Below, piece after piece: positions 26,358-34,943 of a DNA stretch of 62,738 nucleotides. The DNA is from Burkholderiales bacterium. GTDB lineage: Bacteria; Pseudomonadota; Gammaproteobacteria; Burkholderiales; Burkholderiaceae_C. The notes under the pieces were generated by a model. It saw only the letters and a program-made list of their open reading frames with translations. It searched no databases and was not told where the DNA came from. Both the position numbers and the translations under genes were made by a program. Numbering within the stretch: position 1 is the stretch's first letter; each line of letters opens with the position of its first letter. Location of the stretch: positions 1-62,738 of the forward strand of contig CANFIH010000005.1 in assembly GCA_947446855.1 (NCBI GenBank), in the 5' to 3' direction.

Positions 26358-27344
26358 ATGGCCACCAAAAAACCCAAGGGATTGGGCATGGGTCTGGAAG
26401 CATTGCTGGGCCCCAAGGTCAAGGAAGCCATCAACCTGGACGGCAGCGCCGCAACGCCCGATCTGCCCAGCACCCTGTTGCTGGACGACATGGTGGCCGG
26501 GCAGTACCAGCCGCGCACCCACATGGACGAGGGCGCCTTGTACGAATTGGCCGAGAGCATCAAGGCACAGGGCATCATGCAGCCGATTCTGGTGCGCCGC
26601 CTGAGCGACGAGCAGGCGCTGGCCAAACGCCAGGCAGCGGACCCGGGTGGCGCGGCCAGCGGCGGTACGCCGCGCCCCTTGTACGAAATCATTGCCGGTG
26701 AACGGCGCTTCCGCGCCGCTAAACTGGCCGGGCTGGACAGCGTGCCGGTGCTGGTGCGCGATGTGCCGGACCAGGCCGCAGCCGCCATGGCGCTGATCGA
26801 AAACATGCAGCGTGAAGACCTCAATCCGCTGGAAGAGGCACAGGGCCTGCAGCGCCTGATCCGGGAATTCGGCCTGACCCACGAAACCGCCGCCCAGGCG
26901 GTAGGGCGCTCGCGCAGCGCCGCCAGCAACCTGCTGCGCCTCTTGAACCTGGCCGACCCGGTGCAGACCATGCTCATGGCCGGTGACATCGACATGGGCC
27001 ACGCCCGTGCTCTGCTGGCCTTGGACCGCGCCACCCAGATCACGGCAGCCAGCCAGATCGCCACCAAGAAGTTCTCGGTGCGCGAGGCGGAAAGCCTGGT
27101 CAAGAAACTCAGTGCCGAGTTTTCACTCACCAGCCCCAAGCCCAAAAAAGAGAAGTCGCGCGACCTCAAGCGCGTGGAAGAAGAACTGTCCGACCTGCTG
27201 ATGGCCCAGGTGGACGTGCGTATCAAGAAGCGTGTCAAACGCAACGGCCGCATGGAAGACATGGGCGAGGTGGTGATCCAGTTTGGCTCGTTAGAGGAGC
27301 TCAACGGCCTGATCGAACGCCTGTCGCCCGGCGTCAGCCGCTAG
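26358..27344 (+). CDS. parB: Chromosome partitioning protein ParB
   Basis: A 328-residue ParB/Spo0J CTP-dependent clamp. The N-terminal GLGMGLEALLG is typical. The CTP-binding region contains YEIIAGERRFRAAKLAG. The helix-turn-helix parS reader follows (LTHETAAQAVGRSRSAASNLLRLL), with a C-terminal dimer domain. An insertion (QAADPGGAASGGTPRP) within the N-terminal domain is not typical of all homologs. It should load at the three nearby parS-like sites. Confidence 0.97.
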   Translation: MATKKPKGLGMGLEALLGPKVKEAINLDGSAATPDLPSTLLLDDMVAGQYQPRTHMDEGALYELAESIKAQGIMQPILVRRLSDEQALAKRQAADPGGAASGGTPRPLYEIIAGERRFRAAKLAGLDSVPVLVRDVPDQAAAAMALIENMQREDLNPLEEAQGLQRLIREFGLTHETAAQAVGRSRSAASNLLRLLNLADPVQTMLMAGDIDMGHARALLALDRATQITAASQIATKKFSVREAESLVKKLSAEFSLTSPKPKKEKSRDLKRVEEELSDLLMAQVDVRIKKRVKRNGRMEDMGEVVIQFGSLEELNGLIERLSPGVSR

Positions 27345-27353
27345 GGTCTGCCC

Positions 27354-28121
27354 ATGCCCGCCGCAAGCAAGGGGTGGCCGGGCCATTGGCAATGGCCGCT
27401 GCCCGCCGCACTGGCCTGGTTGCTGGCCTGGCTGTTGTTCAAGCTGATGGCCGGGCAGGGCGTCGCACCCGGTTTTGCCCTGGGCGCCGCATCGGCCCTC
27501 GGTGTGGCTTGCAGCCTGTGGGGCGAGACCTGGTGGCGCCGCCTGCTGATCGGTGCGGGCTTTCCGCTGTCACTGGCCATGACCCTGGTCACTTCCGGCG
27601 CTACGCCCCTGCCGGCCTGGTCCTGGTTGGTGCCGCTGGCCCTTCTTCTGTTGGTCTATCCCATCAATGCCTGGCGCGACGCGCCGGTCTTTCCAACACC
27701 CTGGGATGCCTTGCAGGAATTGCCGCACCACGCACCGCTTCCCGCCGGAGCCCGGATTCTGGATGCCGGCTGCGGTGCGGGCCATGGATTGAAGGCCTTG
27801 CATGCTGCTTACCCCCAAGCCGAATGCCACGGCCTGGAGTTCTCCTGGCCGCTGCGGTGTGTGAGCGCGCTGCGCTGCCCCTGGGCCAGGGTGCGCCACG
27901 GCGACATCTGGCTGGCCGACTGGTCGGGCTACGACCTGGTGTATTTGTTCCAGCGGCCCGAGAGCATGACGCGCGCCGTGATCAAGGCGGCGGAGCTGCG
28001 CGAGGGTGCGTGGCTGGTGAGCCTGGACTTTGAAGCCACGCATCTGCTTGCAACAGCCCACTACCGCACACCCGGCGGCAAAAGGGTCTGGGTGTACCGG
28101 GCGCCGCTGGTTGCGCTTTGA
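27354..28121 (+). CDS. Class I SAM-dependent methyltransferase with N-terminal membrane segments
   Basis: A 255-residue protein with two to three hydrophobic helices in residues 15-100, then a SAM-binding loop ILDAGCGAGHGLKALHAAYP near residue 135 and ECHGLEFSWPLRCVSALRC. Only the first half of a Rossmann methyltransferase is clearly conserved. The substrate is unknown. It starts 9 bases after parB and may be co-transcribed with it. Confidence 0.82.
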   Translation: MPAASKGWPGHWQWPLPAALAWLLAWLLFKLMAGQGVAPGFALGAASALGVACSLWGETWWRRLLIGAGFPLSLAMTLVTSGATPLPAWSWLVPLALLLLVYPINAWRDAPVFPTPWDALQELPHHAPLPAGARILDAGCGAGHGLKALHAAYPQAECHGLEFSWPLRCVSALRCPWARVRHGDIWLADWSGYDLVYLFQRPESMTRAVIKAAELREGAWLVSLDFEATHLLATAHYRTPGGKRVWVYRAPLVAL

Positions 28122-28362
28122 GGGTGACCACCGCGATACCCAGCTGGCAACACAGAATGTCCCTGCAAGCCTTGCATGGGCATCCGATGGTGTTTTGGCG
28201 GTGGCCTCGCTGGCCGGGCCCGCGAAGTTCACGGCGTGCAGAGCTTCCCGCGTGAGGCCTGTGGCGCGGGCTGTCGCTTGCGGCACAAGGGGATCGGCTG
28301 TGGAGGCTGCGTGCGGCGGTTTATGCGTCAATAATCTGGTTTTGATTCAAGGACGCACCGAA

Positions 28363-28935
28363 ATGGGAAACCGCCTCACACAAATCGCCACCCGCACCGG
28401 GGATGCCGGTACCACCGGCCTGGGCGACAACACCCGCGTCTCCAAGAACAGCCTGCGTGTGCACGCCATGGGTGATGTGGACGAGCTCAATTCGCATATC
28501 GGCGTGCTGCTGTGTGAAGACATGCCCGAGGGCATCCGCACCCTGCTGGTCGAGATCCAGCACCAGCTGTTCAACCTGGGCGGCGAGTTGTCGATTCCCG
28601 GCTACGAGCTGCTCAAGCCCGAAGCGGTGCTGGCGCTGGACCAGGCGCTGGAGGAATACAACGCCCAGCTGCCGCGCCTGGCCGAATTCATCCTGCCCGC
28701 CGGCACCCGTGCCGCGTCGCTGGCCCATGTCTGCCGCACCGTGGCGCGCCGCGCCGAGCGTGCGCTGGTAGCCCTGGGCAATGAAGAAGCCCTGAAAGAA
28801 AACCCGCGCCAGTACCTCAATCGCCTGTCCGACCTGTTGTTTGTCTTGAGCCGCGCCCTGAACCGCCATCGCACCGATGGCACGGTGGGCGACGATGTGT
28901 ACTGGAAGAGCGAGCGCATGGCCGCTGCCTCTTAA
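28363..28935 (+). CDS. Cob(I)alamin adenosyltransferase, PduO type
   Basis: A 190-residue PduO-type ATP:cob(I)alamin adenosyltransferase: TRTGDAGTTGLGDNTRVSKNS, MGDVDELNSHIG and CRTVARRAERALVAL are diagnostic and contain the ATP and cobalamin contacts. It makes adenosylcobalamin from cob(I)alamin. The start at 28363 is fixed by homology; an open frame runs upstream to 28030 but lacks similarity. The 240 bases before it hold no recognisable B12-box riboswitch. Its stop overlaps the LacI-type gene on the other strand. Confidence 0.95.
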   Translation: MGNRLTQIATRTGDAGTTGLGDNTRVSKNSLRVHAMGDVDELNSHIGVLLCEDMPEGIRTLLVEIQHQLFNLGGELSIPGYELLKPEAVLALDQALEEYNAQLPRLAEFILPAGTRAASLAHVCRTVARRAERALVALGNEEALKENPRQYLNRLSDLLFVLSRALNRHRTDGTVGDDVYWKSERMAAAS

Positions 28936-29954
28936 ACCGGCACGTTAAACGGCGTCACCACCTGCACGCCGGATAGCGTGGCCGGTGTCTGTGTCGGCCC
29001 CACGCCGTGGGCGCGCATGAGGTGCAGGCAGGCCATGCGCATGTCGTGCGCCAGATCGTGGTGCAGCACGGCGCTGAGTTGCCCAGTGCGCAGCAATGCC
29101 AGGTTATCGGCATCCAGGTCGTGGCCTATGAATGCCTTGCAAACCCGCCCGGCCTGGGCAAAGGCCTGCAGGATGGCGGCGTTGGCGCCGCCTATGGAAT
29201 ACACCGCGCACACCTGTGGCCACTGGCGCAGCCGCTCCCGCACCAGGGCAGCGGTGGCCGCGTGCAGGCCCAGGCCCTCGCTGGCGTCGACCGCCTGCAG
29301 CAGCGGGTAACGCTCGCGCAGCGCCCCGGCAAACCCTGCCTCGCGCTCCTCCTCACCACGAAAGCGTGTGCTGCTCAGCGACACCAGCACCCCGGCGCGC
29401 TGGTCCGCGCCCAGCCATTGGCCCAGCAGATAGGCGGCCGTTTGGCCGGCCGCGCGGTTGTCCATGCCCACATAGGCCAGGCGTGCCGAGTCCGGCAGAT
29501 CGGTCACCAGTGTCACCACCGGTATGCCCCTGGCCTGCAGCCGCGCCACCGCTGCGACCAGCCGTGCATCGTTGGGCGCTTTGAGCAGCACGCCGTGGCT
29601 GCCGCGCGCGGCGATCTTGTCCAGTGCGGCGACCAGCTCCGCCACTTCCATGGACTCGCCCATCTGGTAGCGGGCGCGCAATATAGCCGGGTGCAACAGT
29701 GGCATCTCGCGCTCCAGCGCGTCGCGCACCACGTGCGTAAAGCGCTCCGGGGCCTGCACCACCACATCCAGCATGAACTTGCGGCCCTGCAGTCCGACCT
29801 GGGCGCTTTGCCGCTCCAGCTCGGAGCGGGCTTGCTCTACCCGCCGCACGGTGTGGGCGCGCACGCCGGGGCGCTGGTGCACCACGCGGTCCACCGTGGC
29901 CAGGCTGACACCGGCTTGCAGGGCAATGGCTTTGAGCAGATGCGGGTGGGACAT
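28932..29954 (-). CDS. LacI family transcriptional regulator
   Basis: About 340 residues. The N-terminal helix-turn-helix LLKAIALQAGVSLATVDRVVHQRPGVRAHTVRRV is typical of LacI proteins. The periplasmic-binding-protein-like sensor domain follows, with YVGMDNRAAGQTAAYLLGQWLG. Divergent from the dioxygenase gene 166 bases away, which it probably controls. The VDRVVHQRPGV variant of the recognition region is common in regulators of inositol or sugar use. The effector is unknown. The ATG at 29954 is chosen because it begins the helix-turn-helix. Confidence 0.9.
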   Translation of the reverse strand: MSHPHLLKAIALQAGVSLATVDRVVHQRPGVRAHTVRRVEQARSELERQSAQVGLQGRKFMLDVVVQAPERFTHVVRDALEREMPLLHPAILRARYQMGESMEVAELVAALDKIAARGSHGVLLKAPNDARLVAAVARLQARGIPVVTLVTDLPDSARLAYVGMDNRAAGQTAAYLLGQWLGADQRAGVLVSLSSTRFRGEEEREAGFAGALRERYPLLQAVDASEGLGLHAATAALVRERLRQWPQVCAVYSIGGANAAILQAFAQAGRVCKAFIGHDLDADNLALLRTGQLSAVLHHDLAHDMRMACLHLMRAHGVGPTQTPATLSGVQVVTPFNVPV

Positions 29955-30020
29955 GGTGTGGGCTGGCGCAGAACGCGATACACGGCAGAAGAATGGTTTC
30001 ATTGTGCCGCAAGCCGTCCA

Positions 30021-30042
30021 TTTCTGAGGTGTTTCTGAGGTG
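30021..30042. repeat. Tandem 11-bp repeat in the LacI-dioxygenase intergenic region
   Basis: TTTCTGAGGTG occurs twice in perfect tandem (30021-30031 and 30032-30042), between the divergent LacI-type regulator and dioxygenase genes. One helical-turn spacing suits a regulator bound to one DNA face. It is not a LacI-type palindrome, so its reader is unclear. Confidence 0.5.
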
Positions 30043-30120
30043 TTTTAAGACCGCACGGCAATGCTGCGCTTCCTACACTGCAACTTCCTTCCATTGACTT
30101 GCATCACACAGGTGTCCTTT

Positions 30121-31329
30121 ATGAACCCTTATGCCCTTGAGTCCTCCAGCCGCCTTGCCACCACCGGCTGGTTGCGCGCCGATCAGTGCCAGTTGTCCGA
30201 TCTGGACGCTCTGGTACAGACGCCCACCCAGGCGCAGGACTGCCCGCAGGCTACGGCCCTTCTCCAGGGTGTGCCGGTATATGACGGCGTGGCCTTGCGT
30301 ACGGCCCAGGCCGCATCCACGGACCCGCTGGGCTGGCGCCAGCAATTGATGGCCGAGTGGGCGCAGGTGTGGCGCAGTGGTCCCGGCGTCTTGGTGGTGC
30401 AGGGACTGATGCCGGATACGGCCGTGGTGGACGCGGCCAGTGTGGCGTTTCGCGCGCTCATCGAAGAATCCCGCGCTGCCGGCCAGGGTGGTGACCACTT
30501 TGCCAAGCCCGGCGCCAACGACCGGGTCTGGAACGCGCTGGAAAAGCTCTGTCTGCGCGCCCCCGATGTCTTTGCCGCCTACTACGGCAATGCCCTGCTG
30601 GCCACCGTTTTTGAGGCCTGGCTGGGGCCGGCCTACCAGATCACCTCCCAGATCAACAGCGTCAACCCCGGCGGCGCGGCGCAAACCGCGCACCGCGACT
30701 ACCACCTGGGCTTCTTTACTGCCGCAGGGGCCGAGCGCTTCCCGGTCCATGTGCACCAGCTCTCGCCCCTGCTCACGCTGCAGGGCGCCGTGGCCCATGT
30801 GGACATGCCGCTGGAAAGCGGCCCCACGCTGTACCTGCCGCATTCGCAAAAGTACGAGGCGGGCTATCTGGTGGCGGGCCTGCCGGCGTTCCAGGAATAC
30901 TTTGACCAGCACCATGTACAGCTGCCCTTGAAGAAAGGGGATGGCATTTTCTTCAACCCGGCGCTCATGCACGCGGCCGGCCACAACCGCTCGGCCGACA
31001 TCCGCCGCATGGCCAATCTGCTGCAGGTCTCCTCCGCCTTTGGCCGCTGCATGGAGACGGTGGATCGGGTGCGCATGGCGCAGGCGCTGTATCCCGGCCT
31101 GTTGCAGGCGCAGAGCAGCGGTCACATGTCTGCAGACGATCTGGCCGCCGCCGTGGCCGCCAGCGCCGAGGGCTATGCCTTCCCGACCAACCTGGACCGC
31201 GATCCGCCCGTCGGCGGCCTGGCGCCGCAAAGTCAGCAGGACCTGATGCGCAGCGCACTGGCGCAGGGCCACAGCCCGGAACAGTTCAACACCACCTTGC
31301 AAGCCCAGGCGCAAACGCGCTTGAGCTGA
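30121..31329 (+). CDS. Phytanoyl-CoA dioxygenase family protein
   Basis: A 402-residue non-heme Fe(II)/2-oxoglutarate oxygenase-fold protein. The candidate iron motif is HRDYH near residue 197 (HxD), with a distal His in MHAAGHNRSADIRRM near residue 282, where Arg would contact 2-oxoglutarate. The substrate is not visible from sequence. I use the ATG at 30121. Its divergent LacI-type neighbour suggests regulation by a sugar or polyol, so the substrate may be of that kind. Confidence 0.83.
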   Translation: MNPYALESSSRLATTGWLRADQCQLSDLDALVQTPTQAQDCPQATALLQGVPVYDGVALRTAQAASTDPLGWRQQLMAEWAQVWRSGPGVLVVQGLMPDTAVVDAASVAFRALIEESRAAGQGGDHFAKPGANDRVWNALEKLCLRAPDVFAAYYGNALLATVFEAWLGPAYQITSQINSVNPGGAAQTAHRDYHLGFFTAAGAERFPVHVHQLSPLLTLQGAVAHVDMPLESGPTLYLPHSQKYEAGYLVAGLPAFQEYFDQHHVQLPLKKGDGIFFNPALMHAAGHNRSADIRRMANLLQVSSAFGRCMETVDRVRMAQALYPGLLQAQSSGHMSADDLAAAVAASAEGYAFPTNLDRDPPVGGLAPQSQQDLMRSALAQGHSPEQFNTTLQAQAQTRLS

Positions 31330-31413
31330 TTCCATTCCCACATCAAAGGTGCAGGGTGTGAGCCGCCTTGCATGCCTTCACCGCTGCGGGGTTGATCAAC
31401 ATTCGATCAAGAC

Positions 31414-32046
31414 TTGGTTGGGGTAAGACCGCAGACTTTGCGCCTTACCCCCCTTTTGATTGAACGAAAGTTTGCGCACTTGACGCTCCCCGCACTTCTT
31501 GTTGTTCTGCTGCTTTGTGCGGTCCTGGCCTGGCTTGTGTCCCTGCGCCGCAACGCATGGCGCGATGCGGATGTGCAGTGGCCGTTCTTCCAGAGAAAGC
31601 CCCTGGCCAGCCCTGAGCAGGTGCTGTACCAGCGACTGGTGCAGGCCTTGCCCGGGCACATGGTGTTGAGCCGCGTGCCGCTTTGCGCGGTGCTGGGGGT
31701 GCGGCGCGGCTTTGACGCTGCCACCTGGAGCCAGCGCCTGCGCGGCCTGCAATACGACTTCGTGCTCTGCAGCGCGGATGCCACCGTGCTGGCAGCGATT
31801 GAACTGACCGGCAAGGCGCGCGCTAAAAGCGATGTCCCGGAGTCCGACCGGATCAAACAGCGCGCCAGCGCCGCCGCCGGTATTCGCCTGCTGCATTGGC
31901 AGGCCGGGGCCTTGCCGGACCACGCGGCGATACAAGCGGTGTTTGGTCTGCCCTTGACGCAGATTTTCGATGAAGTTGCGCCCAGCGCCCATTCATCCTG
32001 GTGGCCGCCGATTTCAAACGCCAGATCTCTTCCTCCCCTCAACTGA
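31414..32046 (+). CDS. DUF2726 domain-containing protein
   Basis: About 210 residues. One N-terminal transmembrane helix (LPALLVVLLLCAVLAWLVSL) is followed by a soluble DUF2726 domain (LASPEQVLYQRLVQALP then YDFVLCSADATVLAAIELTGK), a PD-(D/E)xK-like nuclease-related fold found in membrane-anchored proteins. Asp and Glu-x-x-x-K are present in YDFV and AIELTGKARAK. No ATG is in reach: the frame opens with TTG at 31414, and another TTG about 14 codons later is possible. Confidence 0.75.
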   Translation: MVGVRPQTLRLTPLLIERKFAHLTLPALLVVLLLCAVLAWLVSLRRNAWRDADVQWPFFQRKPLASPEQVLYQRLVQALPGHMVLSRVPLCAVLGVRRGFDAATWSQRLRGLQYDFVLCSADATVLAAIELTGKARAKSDVPESDRIKQRASAAAGIRLLHWQAGALPDHAAIQAVFGLPLTQIFDEVAPSAHSSWWPPISNARSLPPLN

Positions 32047-32069
32047 CCCCGCCTTACCAGAAGCACACC

Positions 32070-32483
32070 ATGGACCACAACGAAAAAGTTCACGCAATCA
32101 TCGCCGCCTACTACGCCGTTTTTGACGCGAAAACGGGCAATCCAGCCACGCTGGACACCCTGCTTGCCCCGAGCTGGAGGAACTATTCCAGCGATACCGT
32201 GTACGCCGACAAGCCGGCATTTATCGGGCTGTTACGCGGCACACACCAGGCTGTGCCTGACCTGCAGTGGCGCGTATCGGAAGTGCTGCTGGCCGGTGAC
32301 CGCGTGGTCGTGCGTGGCGAGGGCCGGGGCACGCCGGCGGGCGAATTTTTTGGTGTGCCGCATACGGGCAAAGCCTTCTGCATCATGAGCATCGATATCC
32401 ACACCATCCGCGACGCCCGCATCCAGACCACCTACCACCTGGAAGACTGGGCAGGTGCCCTGCGCCAGCTCAGCGGGCAGTAA
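32070..32483 (+). CDS. SnoaL-like/ester cyclase family protein
   Basis: A 137-residue NTF2-fold protein of the SnoaL-like polyketide cyclase or ester cyclase group: VHAIIAAYYAVFDAKTGNPATLDTLLAPSW, the loop GLLRGTHQAVPDLQWRVSEVL and the strand VVVRGEGRGTPAGEFFGVPHTGK. Members include small enzymes and uncharacterised stress proteins. No polyketide genes are near, so only the fold is called. ATG at 32070. Confidence 0.85.
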   Translation: MDHNEKVHAIIAAYYAVFDAKTGNPATLDTLLAPSWRNYSSDTVYADKPAFIGLLRGTHQAVPDLQWRVSEVLLAGDRVVVRGEGRGTPAGEFFGVPHTGKAFCIMSIDIHTIRDARIQTTYHLEDWAGALRQLSGQ

Positions 32484-32518
32484 GCAGCCTTCGCCTGTTC
32501 CCTGCGCGCCGCATCACT

Positions 32519-33025
32519 ATGTCCACCTCTGCACTGACGGCACTGTTCGCCTACAAAGCCTGGGCTTCTACCGAACTATTCCACGCACTGTCCAAAATCT
32601 CGGCCGACCTGCATCCGAACGCCCTGCACAGCGCGATCCGAACCATGAACCACATGTATGTGGTGGACCGGATTTTTCGTGCCCATATGCTGGGTGAGCC
32701 CCATGGTTACCGGACAACCCAAACCGCAGAGACCCCCAAGCTGTCGACCCTGCAGGCAGCCGTTGCGGCAACCGATGCCTGGTACGCGCAGTACCTGGCC
32801 CAGGCCACGCCGCAGCAACTGTCTGAAACCGTGTGCTTTACCTTTACCGACGGCGACACCGGCTGCATGACGCGCGAGGAAATGCTGTTGCACGTCATCA
32901 CCCATGGGGGCTACCACCGGGGAACACTCGCGCGTTTGCTCAATGCAGTCTCCATTGCCCCGCCGCGCGATCTGTTTACCCGCTATCTGCACGTCGCAGA
33001 GCCGATCCGCAGAGAACTGATCTGA
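32519..33025 (+). CDS. DinB family protein
   Basis: A 168-residue four-helix DinB/YfiT-type protein. The three-His metal site of the family is plausibly made by NHMYVVDRIF near residue 45 and the HVITHGGYHRG block near residue 128, so a divalent metal should bind. Members include bacillithiol or mycothiol transferases and damage-induced proteins; the substrate here is unknown. It follows the SnoaL-like gene by 35 bases. Confidence 0.88.
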   Translation: MSTSALTALFAYKAWASTELFHALSKISADLHPNALHSAIRTMNHMYVVDRIFRAHMLGEPHGYRTTQTAETPKLSTLQAAVAATDAWYAQYLAQATPQQLSETVCFTFTDGDTGCMTREEMLLHVITHGGYHRGTLARLLNAVSIAPPRDLFTRYLHVAEPIRRELI

Positions 33026-33096
33026 TACCCGGGCCGTACTCACGGCACAGTACAAACCCCAGTGGCGCTCTTGGCATGAAAATGGCTAGTATCGGC

Positions 33097-33126
33097 ACAT
33101 AAGTTGACCAATTGGTTAACTTATGT
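33097..33126. promoter_or_regulatory. RutR-type operator upstream of the ABC importer operon
   Basis: A 30-base near-perfect palindrome. Its core TTGACCAATTGGTTAA (33104-33119) matches the E. coli RutR consensus TTGACCA-nn-TGGTCAA at 13 of 14 defined positions. It lies 41 bases before the ATPase ATG, and the operon ends with a RutR-type TetR regulator, so feedback control by a pyrimidine or purine ligand is likely. Confidence 0.85.
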
Positions 33127-33159
33127 TCCCAGGCCTCAAAGTAGTGCACCCTTGCGCCA

Positions 33160-33969
33160 ATGACTAAAACAGAAACGACTCGCTCCGCAGACGCCTCCCG
33201 GCTGGCTGTTCAAGTGCAAAACGCCAGCGTGGTGTACCAAACCGCGGACACGCCGGTGCACGCACTCAGCGACATTGATCTGGACATCGCCGAAGGGGAA
33301 TTCGTCTCTCTCATCGGCCCCTCCGGCTGCGGCAAGACCACCCTGATGCGGGTGATTGCCGACCTGGAGCACATCAGCGCCGGGCAGGTGCTGGTCAATG
33401 GTGTCTCGCCGCATGAGGCGCGTTTGGCGCGGGCCTATGGCTATGTGTTCCAGGCACCCGCCTTGTTCCCCTGGCGCACTGTTTTGGGCAATGTGACCCT
33501 GCCGCTGCAGATCCAGGGCAGGGGCCGCACCGAGGCCAAGCAGATCGCCATCGAGCACTTGGAGCGCGTGGGCCTCAAGGGCTTTGAGGGCAAATACCCC
33601 TGGCAGCTTTCGGGCGGCATGCAGCAGCGCGTGTCGATTGCGCGCGCCCTGTCGTTTGAGCCCAGGATTTTGATGATGGACGAACCCTTTGGTGCGCTGG
33701 ACGAAATCACCCGCGACCGGTTGAACGAACAACTGCAGCAACTCTGGCAGCGCGAGCGCCGCACCGTGGTGTTTGTCACCCACTCGATTGCGGAAGCCGT
33801 GTACCTGTCGACCAAGATCGTGGTGATGTCGCCGCGCCCGGGGCGCATCGTCAAGGTGATTAATTCACCGCTGCCGGACGAGCGCCATCTGGGCCTGCGC
33901 GACACGCCCGAGTTCATGGCGCTGGCGCATGAGGTACGCGAGGCCTTGGCGGACGGCCACCATGGCTGA
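33160..33969 (+). CDS. ABC transporter ATP-binding protein (nitrate/sulfonate/pyrimidine type)
   Basis: A 269-residue ATPase of the TauB/SsuB/ThiZ branch. Walker A is GPSGCGKTT near residue 49, the signature is LSGGMQQRVSIARAL near residue 149, Walker B is [14 protein letters not shown], and the H-loop His is in VFVTHSIAEAVYL. It energises import with the two permeases downstream. RutR-type control and the THI5-like binding protein point to a pyrimidine-related substrate; taurine or another sulfonate is the alternative. Confidence 0.93.
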   Translation: MTKTETTRSADASRLAVQVQNASVVYQTADTPVHALSDIDLDIAEGEFVSLIGPSGCGKTTLMRVIADLEHISAGQVLVNGVSPHEARLARAYGYVFQAPALFPWRTVLGNVTLPLQIQGRGRTEAKQIAIEHLERVGLKGFEGKYPWQLSGGMQQRVSIARALSFEPRILMMDEPFGALDEITRDRLNEQLQQLWQRERRTVVFVTHSIAEAVYLSTKIVVMSPRPGRIVKVINSPLPDERHLGLRDTPEFMALAHEVREALADGHHG

Positions 33970-34046
33970 AATAGAACCCCCACGCTCCCCCTCTTCGAGT
34001 GGGTCGCTGGCGCATGGACTGTGCGAAGCTTTGTCGGATGATCGCC

Positions 34047-34943
34047 ATGCATAGCAAGAAGTCTCCTTTGCAACGCTTCTGGCACCAGGGCCTGCCCGTC
34101 GCCGTGGTGCTGCTGAGCGTGCTGCTGGCCTGGTATGTGGCGGCCTGGCGGCTCAATGCGCCCGGCGCGATTGAGCGCGTGCTGGATTCCGATGCCGGTT
34201 ACACCCAGCGCGAACTGTTCGAAGCCACCATGTCGATGGAGCGCCCGCTGATGCCGGCGCCGCACCAGGTGGCAATCGACTTTTATGAGAGCCTGACCGA
34301 GTGGCCGGTGGACAACCCGCGCAACCTGCTCTTCCACGTGGCAGTCACCGGGCAGAGCACCCTGATCGGTTTTGTCATGGGCACGGCGCTGGGGCTGCTG
34401 CTGTCCATCCTGATCGTGCACAGCCGCACCCTGGACCGCGCGCTCATGCCCTGGATCGTGGCCTCGCAAACCGTGCCGGTGCTGGCGATTGCCCCCATCG
34501 TGCTGGTGATTCTGGGCACGCTGGGTTTTTCCGGCGTGGCGCCCAAGGCGGTGATCGCCATGTACCTGTGCTTCTTCCCGGTCACGGTGGCCATGGTGGC
34601 CGGACTGCGCTCGCCGCAAACCATGGAGACCGAGATGATGCACACCTACGCGGCCAGCCGCTGGCAAAGCCTGTGGCTGCTGCGCATGCCCGCAGCCCTG
34701 CCGTTTCTGTTCCCGGCTCTGCGCGTGGGCGTGGCCGCCGGCCTGGTCGGCGCCATGGTGGCTGAACTGCCTACCGGTGCCGTGTCCGGTCTGGGTGCGC
34801 GCCTGCTCACCGGCTCCTACTACGGGCAGACCACGCAGATCTGGTCGGCGCTGGTGATGTCGGCTTTGCTGGGTCTGACGCTGACCGCGTCGGTGGCGCT
34901 GGTGGAGCGCATGGTCTTGCGCAACCGCGGGGGTGTGGCATGA
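34047..34943 (+). CDS. ABC transporter permease 1
   Basis: About 298 residues with six or more transmembrane segments and the permease EAA-type loop (MHTYAASRWQSLWLLRMPAALPFLFPALRVG). The long periplasmic stretch near residues 38-90 is unusual. Start codon is uncertain: ATG at 34047, ATG at 34038 or an upstream GTG at 33999. The 77-base gap after the ATPase includes a hairpin typical of dispersed intergenic repeats of this family. Confidence 0.88.
   Translation: MHSKKSPLQRFWHQGLPVAVVLLSVLLAWYVAAWRLNAPGAIERVLDSDAGYTQRELFEATMSMERPLMPAPHQVAIDFYESLTEWPVDNPRNLLFHVAVTGQSTLIGFVMGTALGLLLSILIVHSRTLDRALMPWIVASQTVPVLAIAPIVLVILGTLGFSGVAPKAVIAMYLCFFPVTVAMVAGLRSPQTMETEMMHTYAASRWQSLWLLRMPAALPFLFPALRVGVAAGLVGAMVAELPTGAVSGLGARLLTGSYYGQTTQIWSALVMSALLGLTLTASVALVERMVLRNRGGVA

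Noticed and set aside
28030-28362. N-terminal extension of the cobalamin adenosyltransferase
   Set aside because: The extra 111 codons overlap the methyltransferase gene and show no similarity to the enzyme family.
28122-28362. Cobalamin riboswitch before the adenosyltransferase gene
   Set aside because: No B12-box or conserved core could be found in either strand of the gap.
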